A stretch of DNA of 9,667 bases, taken from Candidatus Zambryskiibacteriota bacterium. Its GTDB lineage: Bacteria > Patescibacteriota > Minisyncoccia > Phycocordibacterales > Zambryskibacteraceae. Position 1 is the stretch's first letter, and the number at the start of each line of letters is the position of its first letter. Of the stretch, positions 1 through 5,677 are shown piece after piece. A model generated the notes under the pieces. The model did not search any database. It saw nothing but the letters and a program-made list of their open reading frames with translations, and was not told the DNA's origin. A program made the translations under genes and the position numbers. The stretch covers positions 1 through 9,667 of the forward strand of contig JANLIM010000041.1 of the NCBI GenBank assembly GCA_024654145.1. The letters run 5' to 3'.

Positions 1-332
1 AGAAAGACCTGGTTGATACAAAGAACACTGCAGAGCAGCTGGTCTACACTGCAGAAAAATCACTCAAAGACGCTCCTACAGTTCCAGAAGACATCAAGAC
101 TGCAGTGAATGCGAAGATAGATGCGCTCAAAAAAGAGAAGGATGGAGGCACTCTCGAATCAATCAAATCAGCAAGCGAGTCTCTTTCAACCGAGATGCAG
201 AAGATCGGGGAATATATGAGCAAGAATCAGGCTGCATCTACAGAAGGTTCAGCTGAAGTAAAGCCAGAAGGAGAAGTTAAGGATGCGGAGGTGAAAGAGG
301 AACCAAAAGAAGGCGAGACTCCTAATGCTTAA
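1..332 (+). CDS. dnaK: Chaperone protein DnaK (Hsp70), C-terminal fragment
   Basis: This is the 3' end of a gene that begins left of the window; the first complete codon starts at base 3 and the TAA stop is at 330-332. About 109 residues are visible. They match the end of Hsp70: the helical lid of the substrate-binding domain (KNTAEQLVYTAEKSLKD, then a helix rich in Lys, Glu and Ser ending near GEYMSKNQ), followed by a low-complexity acidic tail with a DAEVKEE stretch resembling the DAEFEEV tail motif of bacterial DnaK. DnaK binds exposed hydrophobic peptides in the cytosol in an ATP cycle driven by J proteins. The identification rests on the lid pattern, the tail and the dnaJ gene 39 bases downstream. 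The ATPase and peptide-binding parts are outside the window. Confidence 0.85.
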   Translation, partial: KDLVDTKNTAEQLVYTAEKSLKDAPTVPEDIKTAVNAKIDALKKEKDGGTLESIKSASESLSTEMQKIGEYMSKNQAASTEGSAEVKPEGEVKDAEVKEEPKEGETPNA

Positions 333-335
333 TGA

Positions 336-361
336 CCCCACTTCGCTAAAGCTTCGAGGGG
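336..361. repeat. Palindromic mini-repeat between dnaK and dnaJ
   Basis: Four C at 336-339 face four G at 358-361 around an inner ACTTCGCTAAAGCTTCGA that contains the palindrome AAGCTT and two CTTCG words. The pattern resembles the small dispersed repeats of the type CTTCGCTAAAGCTTCG that I associate with CPR genomes and metagenome bins (memory, not a search). It occupies nearly the whole dnaK-dnaJ gap. The stem is short, so it is more likely a dispersed repeat than a terminator. Confidence 0.45.
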
Positions 362-371
362 CAAGAGGATA

Positions 372-1256
372 ATGAAAGACTACTACAAAATTCTAGGGAT
401 CGAGCGTAACGCTCCTGAAGAGGAGATTAAGAAAGCTTTCAGAAAGCTGGCGCATGTTTACCATCCCGACAAAGCGGGAGGGGATGAAGCCAAGTTCAAG
501 GAAGCAAACGAGGCCTACGCCGTGCTTTCGGATAAAAAGAAGAGAGCTCAGTACGACCAATTCGGTTCATACGGCCCTTCGACCGGTTCGACAGGCTCAG
601 GGCAAGGTGGATTCGATCCATCTGGTTTTGGTTTCGACTTCTCAGGCTTTGGACAAAGTGGATTTGATCCGGGAGATTTAGGTGACATACTCTCGAGCAT
701 GTTTGGCGGACGCAGAGTGCGTCGCGGTCGAGATATCGCAGTAGATATAGAACTTTCTTTTCAGGAATCGATTTTTGGCGCAGAGAGGAAGGTGGTTATT
801 AATTCTAAATTTGTAAAACAAAAAGAAGTTGCTATAGCAGTGCCGCCCGGCATCGACGACGGGCAGATGATCCGTCTCTCGGGTATGGGTGAAATTCTTG
901 AAGGAGGCCTGCCGGGGGATCTTTATGTTAAGGTGCACGTGAGGAAGCACCCATACCTTAGGAAGGAAGGCTTTAATCTCATCATGGATCTTTCAACAAA
1001 GCTTTCTGAAGTATTGTTAGGTGCTGAAAAGACAATTCATACGCTTGATGGTGAGATTACTCTCAAGGTTCCCGCAGGCACCAAGCATGGCACGATTTTA
1101 AGAGTAAAAGGTAGGGGAGTGCTGTACGCCCAGAGTATGAGCACCGGCAAAGCAGGACGTGGCGATTTGTATGCTCGAGTTTTAGTAGAAATTCCAGAAA
1201 AGCTTTCCAAAGAATCAAAGAAGCTTATTGAAGAGCTTAGGAAACAAGGGTTATAA
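372..1256 (+). CDS. dnaJ: Chaperone protein DnaJ, class B type without zinc finger (CbpA-like)
   Basis: This 294-residue Hsp40 co-chaperone stimulates DnaK ATP hydrolysis and delivers substrates to it. The J domain occupies about residues 1-66, with the catalytic HPD triad at 31-33. A Gly/Phe-rich linker follows (about 67-112, with repeated GFDP and GFG units), then two beta-rich substrate-binding domains (about 120-285). The four CxxCxGxG zinc-binding repeats of class A DnaJ are absent, so it is a class B protein near 300 residues, like CbpA. The ATG at 372 has AGAGG 4 bases upstream and gives a complete J domain. It is probably co-transcribed with dnaK, 39 bases upstream. No grpE lies in the visible part of the cluster. 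Part of the G/F linker (residues 68-77) is encoded by a dispersed palindromic repeat. Confidence 0.95.
   Translation: MKDYYKILGIERNAPEEEIKKAFRKLAHVYHPDKAGGDEAKFKEANEAYAVLSDKKKRAQYDQFGSYGPSTGSTGSGQGGFDPSGFGFDFSGFGQSGFDPGDLGDILSSMFGGRRVRRGRDIAVDIELSFQESIFGAERKVVINSKFVKQKEVAIAVPPGIDDGQMIRLSGMGEILEGGLPGDLYVKVHVRKHPYLRKEGFNLIMDLSTKLSEVLLGAEKTIHTLDGEITLKVPAGTKHGTILRVKGRGVLYAQSMSTGKAGRGDLYARVLVEIPEKLSKESKKLIEELRKQGL
575..602. repeat. Dispersed palindromic repeat inside the dnaJ G/F linker
   Basis: The segment begins CCCTTCGACC and ends TTCGACAGGCTCAGGG. It matches the widespread small repeat of the form CCCTTCGAC-AGGCTCAGGG, with an extra partial unit in the middle. It is read in frame as part of G68-G77 of DnaJ, a flexible linker that tolerates insertions. 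A diverged related stretch (TTCGACTTCTCAGGC) follows at about 636-650. Confidence 0.55.
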
Positions 1257-1257
1257 T
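1228..1257 (+). promoter_or_regulatory. Probable promoter of the first ABC exporter, inside the end of dnaJ
   Basis: TTGAAG at 1228-1233 (4 of 6 to the -35 consensus), an 18-base spacer, then a perfect TATAAT at 1252-1257. The ATG of the next gene starts 7 bases after the -10 box, where transcription would be expected to start. No good Shine-Dalgarno is present, so a leaderless transcript is likely. The -10 box overlaps the dnaJ stop codon. Confidence 0.5.
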
Positions 1258-1263
1258 AACTGA

Positions 1264-3057
1264 ATGCCCAAATCTCAAGATAGAGGTGTAGAAATTCCCT
1301 CCACCCCTTTTGCATTTATATGGTACGCGATAAAGCCTTATAAGAAGTGGTTTTTTTGGTCGCTTTTTTTAGTCTTATTATCCGATGTCTCTGCCGGCTT
1401 GCAATCTTATGTGCTTAAAATGATTGTAGATAGAGCTAACTCTTACACGTTTGATAATATAGGCTATACAAGTTCTATTTTTCTATGGGTGCTTGCATAT
1501 CCTTTTTTAATACTTGGTTCCGTTGGAGCCATAAGAGGGGGAGGATTTATCCTAAATTTTCTTACAATCAAATCTCGTATAAGAGCCACTAAGTCCTTGT
1601 TTGAATATCTCTCGCTTCACAGCCTCTCATATTTTAATGACCGATTTTCCGGAGCTTTAAGTGAAAAAGCTAATACAGTATCTCAAAATATTTCGCGCTT
1701 GATAAGTAGCGCAATTTGGAACATTTTCAGCTTTGTCGCATCACTTGTCGTAACTTTCGTTATTATGTACTCGGCTAACAAGCAACTCGCCTACACTTTC
1801 CTTGCGGGCATTGTAATATTGACGCCCTTTAATTTATTGCTGACTCGCCGTCAAGTTGGCCTATCTGATAAAGCTGTAGAGTTGGGTGCCAAATTACGCG
1901 GTTATATCATTGATACGATTACCAATATTGCTGCGGTGCAACAATACGCCAGAAGATTTCTTGAAATCAGTCGCTTAGATAAAGCGATGGAGGAATGGAG
2001 AGTCGCCGTATTAAGAAGCAATAATTTTAGAGAATGGGTTTTGGTTATCAATAATGTCATTGTTGCCGTATTTGTCGGCGGCATCATATTGTGGGCATTT
2101 TCTTTGTGGTCCAAAGAGCTTATAACCATTGGTGCTTTAGTGATGATTATCTCTTTGTCCCACAAGTTTATGAAAGATTTGTCTCATATAGGTCAGCGTA
2201 TAAACGAGCTTATGGAATTTTATGGAGAAATGAAGAATGGTCTAAACGAGATAGTTCGTCCTCACGACATTATTGACAAGCCGAATGCCCAAAGACTCAT
2301 TGTAGATGAAGGTAGGGCGACATTCGAGAATGTAACTTTCGCTTACTACAAAGATCCGAGACTAGTTTTTAAAGACCTTTCGTTTGAAGTTAAGGGTGGA
2401 GAAAAAGTGGGGGTAGTTGGGACAAGTGGGGCTGGGAAGACTACTTTAGTGAAATTGCTTTTACGACAGCACGATATTTTAGGTGGTTCCATTCGTATCG
2501 ATGGTCAAGACATCCGTGAAGTGACTCAGGAGAGTTTGCGGGAAAATATTTCTATAGTGCCGCAGGAGCCAATGCTCTTTCACCGTACTATTCGTGAGAA
2601 TATCATGTATGGAAAGCTGGATGCGACTGAAGAAGAGATGATAGAAGTGGCCAAAAAAGCACAAGCCCATGATTTTATAGAACAGCTACCACAAAAGTAT
2701 GATTCGATGGTTGGTGAGCGTGGGGTAAAGCTTTCTGTCGGACAGAGACAGCGCATAGCTATTGCCAGGGCGTTTCTAAAGAATGCCCCAATACTTATTC
2801 TTGATGAGGCCACAAGCGCGCTTGATAGCGAGAGTGAAGTTGCGGTGCAAAAGGCGCTCCAAGCGCTCATGGAAGGTAAGACTGTTTTTGCTATCGCGCA
2901 CAGGCTTTCGACGCTGCGAGAGATGGATAGGATATTGGTATTTAAGGACGGGCAGATTGCCGAGGATGGCACACATCGGACCCTACTTAAGAATAAGGAA
3001 GGAGTTTATTCTTCTTTCTGGAACCACCAGGCGGGTGGATTTATTAAGGATGAGTAA
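1264..3057 (+). CDS. ABC exporter half-transporter (MdlB/MsbA-like)
   Basis: This 597-residue type IV ABC exporter has a fused membrane domain and ATPase domain and would act as a dimer in the cytoplasmic membrane, exporting a lipid, peptide or drug. The membrane domain covers about residues 17-310, with hydrophobic segments near 29-47, 69-90, 147-168, 176-194 and 257-300. The ATPase domain has Walker A GTSGAGKT (386-393), Q-loop Q434, signature LSVGQ (490-494; Val replaces the usual Gly), Walker B ILILDE with catalytic Glu515, a D-loop SALD and H-loop His546, so it looks catalytically competent. The gene starts 7 bases after the dnaJ stop, but its own TATAAT box suggests independent transcription. 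Its base composition is AT-richer than dnaJ. The substrate cannot be told from sequence. Confidence 0.93.
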   Translation: MPKSQDRGVEIPSTPFAFIWYAIKPYKKWFFWSLFLVLLSDVSAGLQSYVLKMIVDRANSYTFDNIGYTSSIFLWVLAYPFLILGSVGAIRGGGFILNFLTIKSRIRATKSLFEYLSLHSLSYFNDRFSGALSEKANTVSQNISRLISSAIWNIFSFVASLVVTFVIMYSANKQLAYTFLAGIVILTPFNLLLTRRQVGLSDKAVELGAKLRGYIIDTITNIAAVQQYARRFLEISRLDKAMEEWRVAVLRSNNFREWVLVINNVIVAVFVGGIILWAFSLWSKELITIGALVMIISLSHKFMKDLSHIGQRINELMEFYGEMKNGLNEIVRPHDIIDKPNAQRLIVDEGRATFENVTFAYYKDPRLVFKDLSFEVKGGEKVGVVGTSGAGKTTLVKLLLRQHDILGGSIRIDGQDIREVTQESLRENISIVPQEPMLFHRTIRENIMYGKLDATEEEMIEVAKKAQAHDFIEQLPQKYDSMVGERGVKLSVGQRQRIAIARAFLKNAPILILDEATSALDSESEVAVQKALQALMEGKTVFAIAHRLSTLREMDRILVFKDGQIAEDGTHRTLLKNKEGVYSSFWNHQAGGFIKDE

Positions 3058-3098
3058 CTAATCTATCTAACGAATCATACAGGTTTCTATTCTATAGA

Positions 3099-3116
3099 CT
3101 CATTCTCACGAATGAG
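3099..3116. promoter_or_regulatory. Operator-like palindrome upstream of the ArsR-type gene
   Basis: CTCATTC-TCAC-GAATGAG is a perfect 7-bp inverted repeat with a 4-base centre. A second overlapping inverted repeat, TCATTCTC (3100-3107) against GAGAATGA (3116-3123), adds 8 bp. The element covers the likely -35 region and spacer of the promoter that follows, so a bound regulator would block transcription. Identical 18 bases recur at 3420-3437. Autoregulation by the adjacent ArsR-type protein is inferred. Confidence 0.65.
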
Positions 3117-3131
3117 AGAATGAAGTATAAT
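3103..3131 (+). promoter_or_regulatory. Promoter of the ArsR-type regulator
   Basis: TTCTCA at 3103-3108 (4 of 6 to the -35 consensus), a 17-base spacer and a perfect TATAAT at 3126-3131. Transcription should start at about 3138, which is the A of the second in-frame ATG, implying a leaderless mRNA. Confidence 0.6.
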
Positions 3132-3137
3132 GAAATT

Positions 3138-3404
3138 ATGAAAGAAAAGGAGTTAGAAAGAATATTGAAGGCATTGGCGAACAGAAGGCGTCTAGCGATC
3201 ATTTCCTATTTACGTAAAAATAAGGAATCAAGCGTGGGTAATATAGCGGCAGCAATTCACTTGTCTATGAAATCAACTTCGAGACATCTCGTAGTTTTGG
3301 CTGGTGCTGACATTCTCGATAGGGAACAGCGAGGGCCAGAAGTTTACTATAAAATTAACACTGCTGTACCGAATGTGTTCCAACCAATATTAAAAGGCTT
3401 GTAG
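3138..3404 (+). CDS. ArsR-family winged-helix transcriptional regulator
   Basis: This small DNA-binding protein of 88 residues has the ArsR/winged-helix plan. An N-terminal helix (ERILKALANRRRLAIISYL) is followed by a helix-turn-helix (SVGNIAAAIHLSMKSTSRHLVVLAGADIL) and a wing (DREQRGPEVYYKI). There is no cysteine, so the classic ELCVC-type metal site is absent and the signal is unlikely to be a thiol-bound metal. I chose the ATG at 3138 because it lies exactly where the upstream TATAAT would start transcription. The ATG at 3120 (94 residues) overlaps the operator and would lie upstream of that transcript. The gene is flanked by two copies of one palindromic promoter-operator, so it probably represses itself. 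It may also control a transporter nearby, but no operator copy was found before either ABC gene. Confidence 0.85.
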   Translation: MKEKELERILKALANRRRLAIISYLRKNKESSVGNIAAAIHLSMKSTSRHLVVLAGADILDREQRGPEVYYKINTAVPNVFQPILKGL

Positions 3405-3419
3405 TTTTACCCTTACTCT

Positions 3420-3456
3420 CTCATTCTCACGAATGAGCGAATGATGATAATGAGAA
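3420..3456. repeat. Second copy of the arsR promoter-operator, downstream of the gene
   Basis: Bases 3420-3437 are identical to the 18-base palindrome at 3099-3116. The similarity continues for about 18 more bases with two substitutions and one missing base (GAATGA, then GATAATGA here; GAATGA, then GTATAATGA upstream). A -10-like GATAAT stands at 3446-3451. A transcript from it would run straight into the hairpin at 3455-3479 and no plus-strand gene follows, so it is either a second regulator-binding site or a duplication scar. Confidence 0.7.
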
Positions 3457-3479
3457 AGAGCGCTGGTCAGGCGCTCTTT
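3455..3479. terminator. Bidirectional terminator hairpin between convergent genes
   Basis: AAAGAGCGC (3455-3463) and GCGCTCTTT (3471-3479) form a perfect 9-bp stem with a 7-base loop. It lies between the plus-strand arsR-type gene (stop 3404) and the end of the minus-strand ABC gene (3500). The A/T ends of the stem give a short U run in either direction; no long U tract follows. Confidence 0.65.
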
Positions 3480-3499
3480 GAGGTTATTTATTGACCGAT

Positions 3500-5368
3500 T
3501 TAGGTTTCATCTTTGTGCTCGTGGTACTGATGCCACAGCTCCTGAAATTCAGGGCATGTGGTCAGTAACTCTTGAAGCGTTCCAGACGCGATGATTCTTC
3601 CACCACTAAACATGTAGATGTGGTCGAACATTGGAAGAAGATGCAACCGATGTACCGAGGAAACGATGGTCTTGTCTTGGAACTCTCTGAAGATGTTCCT
3701 GTAGACTCTCATTTCCGTTGCTGCATCGAGTGAGCTTGTCGGCTCATCAAGAAGAACAATGTCCTTATCGTGACAAGCGAGTAACCCTCGAGCCAGCGCA
3801 AGACGCTGTTGTTCTCCCCCAGAAAGATTGACCCCTTTTTCTTTGATTGAGGAGTCAAACTTCTTGGGGAGACGCTCTACAACATCAGTAAAGCATGCCA
3901 TGTCGGTGAAGCATCGCACGAACTCAATGTCGTGGTCAGCACCCATGGTGATGTTCCAGTTGATGGTGTTGGCAAAGAGGTCTGGCTTTTGCGGTATAAG
4001 CGTTGCCCCGCGACAGATTCCTCTGAAGCCTTCCCTTATTTCTTTTTCATCAACCTCGAGATTGAAGCCCGAGGCATGAAAGAGATCAATCATCACAGAA
4101 AAGAGTGTTGACTTGCCGTCCCCGCTCCTTCCGATGACCGCGTACTTCTTGCTGTGTTCCAGAGAAAAGGAAAGGTCATCGAGATGAAGCTTCTCGTTGT
4201 TTTCGCCTTGGTAAGCGAAATTGAGACCTGACACTCTTAGGCGTTCCCATTTCGCTGGAAGCACGTGGTTCGTGAAGTTCTCGGTTTTGAAGTCTGAGGT
4301 CAATTCCTCGGAATTCATAATGCGAGATTTCCTCTTGATCATGTCGCTGTAATCGCTGGTAAACCGGAAGAACAGCTCGCTTACCCGATCAAGGTATCTG
4401 ATGAGGATAAAGAATGTCCCCACCATAATCCCTTGAGTTGCGCCGAGGTTCTGCCAGAAGTACACAGCTAGTACGAGAATGGTCATGATGGTACAGCACA
4501 TGTTGGTGAGAAACCATTTGTACTCGTTCAAACGTTGATTGCGTTTGAAGAGTTCGTAAGGTTTCTCCACCTTATGCATGATGGCCTTGAAGACAAGCTT
4601 CTCGACCCGCAGGATGATTACCGTTGAGATGTTTGAGATAGCGTCGAAAACGCTCTCCGAAATCTGGTTTTCCGATTTGTTCAGCTCTTTGTACTGGGGA
4701 ATCATGATTCGGTTGAATCGCACTGTTATCCAGATCGAAACAGCGAGCATCGTAAGTACCACCACCGCAGCAGACCAACCGCCGAAGTAGATGAGCATCA
4801 CGAGACTTACCGTGAACTGAACGAATCCCCATATCGGAATGAACGAATCTTCAGCGAACGAAAAGAGGGCTTGCGTTCCTTTCTCGATTTTGTCGATTGT
4901 GTCACCAGAGTGATGGTCCACATGCCACTCCATTGGGAGCGTCATGACGCCTTTCATCAGGAATCGCCTGTAGTTCAGGCGCACCTTGAAGGCGTTGTTA
5001 CGCTCGATGCAACGAGCCGGACCGTGAAGCGACCAGAAAATCAGTTCGAAAACGAGTGTGAGCGAGAGGAGGCCAATGAGCATTCTGAAGTTTCCACTCG
5101 TAATCCCTTCCTGCTGGACGGTGTTCATCATCCTGGCGAATACCAAAGGCCCGCCAATCATGGGGATGATATTGGCCACTATAAACATAATCCAATACCA
5201 AACTACCTTGTCTCGGCTACCCTCTGAGTACTGCCAGGTCTTGCCGAATAGATAGAGAAGCGGATTTTTATCCTCTTCTATTTTTCGGTTCACAAGGAGA
5301 CCAGGTGCAGATTTTAGTTTCTTAAGCTTAGCCATCAGTTTTTCTAGACTTTCTGCCAATTCATCCAT
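3500..5368 (-). CDS. ABC exporter half-transporter behind an attenuator-like leader
   Basis: This 622-residue fused membrane/ATPase exporter would act as a dimer in the cytoplasmic membrane. It starts with a charged amphipathic stretch (about 1-25). Hydrophobic segments lie near 55-77, 96-113, 178-196, 198-217 and two around 290-330. The ATPase domain has Walker A GRSGDGKST (413-421), Q-loop Q460, signature LSGGEQ (515-520), Walker B IVLLDE with Glu542, D-loop SSLD and H-loop His573, all intact. The start has a strong Shine-Dalgarno, AAGGAG at 5375-5380, six bases before the ATG at 5368. The 5' region carries a promoter, a short ORF and a terminator hairpin arranged as an attenuator, so expression is probably inducible. 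By analogy with other leader-controlled exporters it may export an antibiotic, but the substrate is not readable from sequence. Confidence 0.93.
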   Translation of the reverse strand: MDELAESLEKLMAKLKKLKSAPGLLVNRKIEEDKNPLLYLFGKTWQYSEGSRDKVVWYWIMFIVANIIPMIGGPLVFARMMNTVQQEGITSGNFRMLIGLLSLTLVFELIFWSLHGPARCIERNNAFKVRLNYRRFLMKGVMTLPMEWHVDHHSGDTIDKIEKGTQALFSFAEDSFIPIWGFVQFTVSLVMLIYFGGWSAAVVVLTMLAVSIWITVRFNRIMIPQYKELNKSENQISESVFDAISNISTVIILRVEKLVFKAIMHKVEKPYELFKRNQRLNEYKWFLTNMCCTIMTILVLAVYFWQNLGATQGIMVGTFFILIRYLDRVSELFFRFTSDYSDMIKRKSRIMNSEELTSDFKTENFTNHVLPAKWERLRVSGLNFAYQGENNEKLHLDDLSFSLEHSKKYAVIGRSGDGKSTLFSVMIDLFHASGFNLEVDEKEIREGFRGICRGATLIPQKPDLFANTINWNITMGADHDIEFVRCFTDMACFTDVVERLPKKFDSSIKEKGVNLSGGEQQRLALARGLLACHDKDIVLLDEPTSSLDAATEMRVYRNIFREFQDKTIVSSVHRLHLLPMFDHIYMFSGGRIIASGTLQELLTTCPEFQELWHQYHEHKDET

Positions 5369-5394
5369 CAGCTTCTCCTTTGCCTGTCTCGAGT

Positions 5395-5423
5395 CTATCG
5401 AGAGATGTGTGAGTGAGTGTCAA
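5395..5423 (-). promoter_or_regulatory. Possible secondary promoter between attenuator and ABC gene
   Basis: On the minus strand a consensus TTGACA (plus 5418-5423) stands 17 bases before CGATAG (plus 5395-5400), a poor -10 match. If active it would bypass the terminator at 5441-5467 and give basal transporter expression. The weak -10 makes this uncertain. Confidence 0.25.
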
Positions 5424-5440
5424 AGAACGTATAAAGAACA

Positions 5441-5467
5441 AAACAGCGTGCCGACGGCACGCTGTTT
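5441..5467 (-). terminator. Intrinsic terminator (attenuator) in the ABC leader
   Basis: AAACAGCGTGCC, the loop GTC and GGCACGCTGTTT (minus strand) form a perfect 12-bp stem. In the leftward direction it is followed by TGTTCTTTA, a T-rich run continuing the TTT of the stem. In the rightward direction CAAGG follows, so it works as a leftward terminator. It lies 72 bases before the ABC start codon and 23 bases after the leader ORF stop. Confidence 0.8.
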
Positions 5468-5592
5468 CAAGGATTCAATTTTGAGGAGAATTAAATGCTT
5501 ACAACAACATGCCACTCTGATACAGAGGTTGCGCCAAGTGAGCCCACGAAATTACGTGAGTTCTGGTGTGTATTAAGTTGTGGCATGATGTT
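5441..5592 (-). promoter_or_regulatory. Four-segment transcription attenuator upstream of the ABC exporter
   Basis: Four leader segments, in the order transcribed, can pair in exclusive combinations. Segment 1 (5580-5592, AACAUCAUGCCAC) pairs with segment 2 (5503-5515, GUGGCAUGUUGUU) over 12 of 13 positions. Segment 2 also pairs with segment 3 (5456-5467, AAACAGCGUGCC) over 11 consecutive positions, two of them G-U. Segments 3 and 4 (5441-5452) form the terminator. Segment 1 covers codons 3-7 of the leader ORF and segment 2 covers its codons 28-32. The inferred logic is as follows. With no ribosome, or a ribosome that finishes, the terminator forms. With a ribosome stalled near the start, segment 1 is masked, 2 pairs with 3, and the transporter gene is read. 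Confidence 0.72.
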
Positions 5593-5598
5593 TGTCAT
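5491..5598 (-). CDS. Putative 35-residue leader peptide of the ABC exporter
   Basis: The ORF begins ATG ACA AAC ATC ATG CCA and ends GTA AGC ATT TAA. Its product starts MTNIMPQLNTHQNSRNFVG and ends SVSEWHVVVSI. It starts about 4 bases after the expected transcription start of a strong minus-strand promoter and stops 23 bases before the terminator hairpin. There is no Shine-Dalgarno, so initiation would be close to leaderless; Met5 is an alternative start. The codons contain both competing attenuator segments, near the start and near the stop, which suggests that translation of the ORF is what is sensed. There is no run of one amino acid as in amino-acid biosynthesis leaders, so stalling by an antibiotic fits better. 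The same frame stays open upstream into trpS, so openness alone is weak evidence. The peptide was not recognised. Confidence 0.55.
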   Translation of the reverse strand: MTNIMPQLNTHQNSRNFVGSLGATSVSEWHVVVSI

Positions 5599-5608
5599 GG
5601 CAAAAAAC

Positions 5609-5636
5609 ATTATACATAAAATATATCCTAGGTCAA
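5609..5636 (-). promoter_or_regulatory. Strong leftward promoter of the ABC leader
   Basis: On the minus strand, TTGACC (plus 5631-5636), a 16-base spacer and a perfect TATAAT (plus 5609-5614). Transcription should start at about 5601-5602, just before the leader ORF. It is divergent from the trpS promoter, about 30 bases away. Confidence 0.75.
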
Positions 5637-5661
5637 GGTTATTTCTAAAATCCCTTTGAAT

Positions 5662-5670
5662 TGCTATTAT
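5662..5670 (+). promoter_or_regulatory. Extended -10 promoter of the trpS cluster
   Basis: TGC-TATTAT is an extended -10 element whose last base lies 7 bases before the trpS ATG, so transcription should begin at or next to the start codon. No convincing -35 is seen (TTTCTA at 5642-5647 is weak), which is usual for extended -10 promoters. No Shine-Dalgarno lies before the ATG. Confidence 0.5.
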
Positions 5671-5677
5671 ATGAGCC

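Noticed and set aside
454..681. Plus-strand ORF inside dnaJ with a VRQAQGKVD peptide
   Set aside because: This is an alternative-frame reading of the palindromic repeat inside the real dnaJ frame.
5098..5227. Long overlapping frames on both strands within the second ABC exporter and elsewhere
   Set aside because: They lie antisense or out of frame to genes with intact family motifs and have no promoters or ribosome sites of their own.
5495..5659. Plus-strand 54-codon ORF (starting MLTTTCHSD) preceded by GAGGAG at a good distance
   Set aside because: It lies opposite the leader ORF and attenuator segments, has no promoter of its own in front, overlaps the leftward promoter, and its product shows no family features. 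The GAGGAG may be coincidental. Kept as a weak alternative only.
5468..5677. T-box or tryptophan attenuator for trpS
   Set aside because: No T-box consensus, no tandem Trp codons in a plus-strand leader, and the terminator tail and promoter favour the opposite direction.
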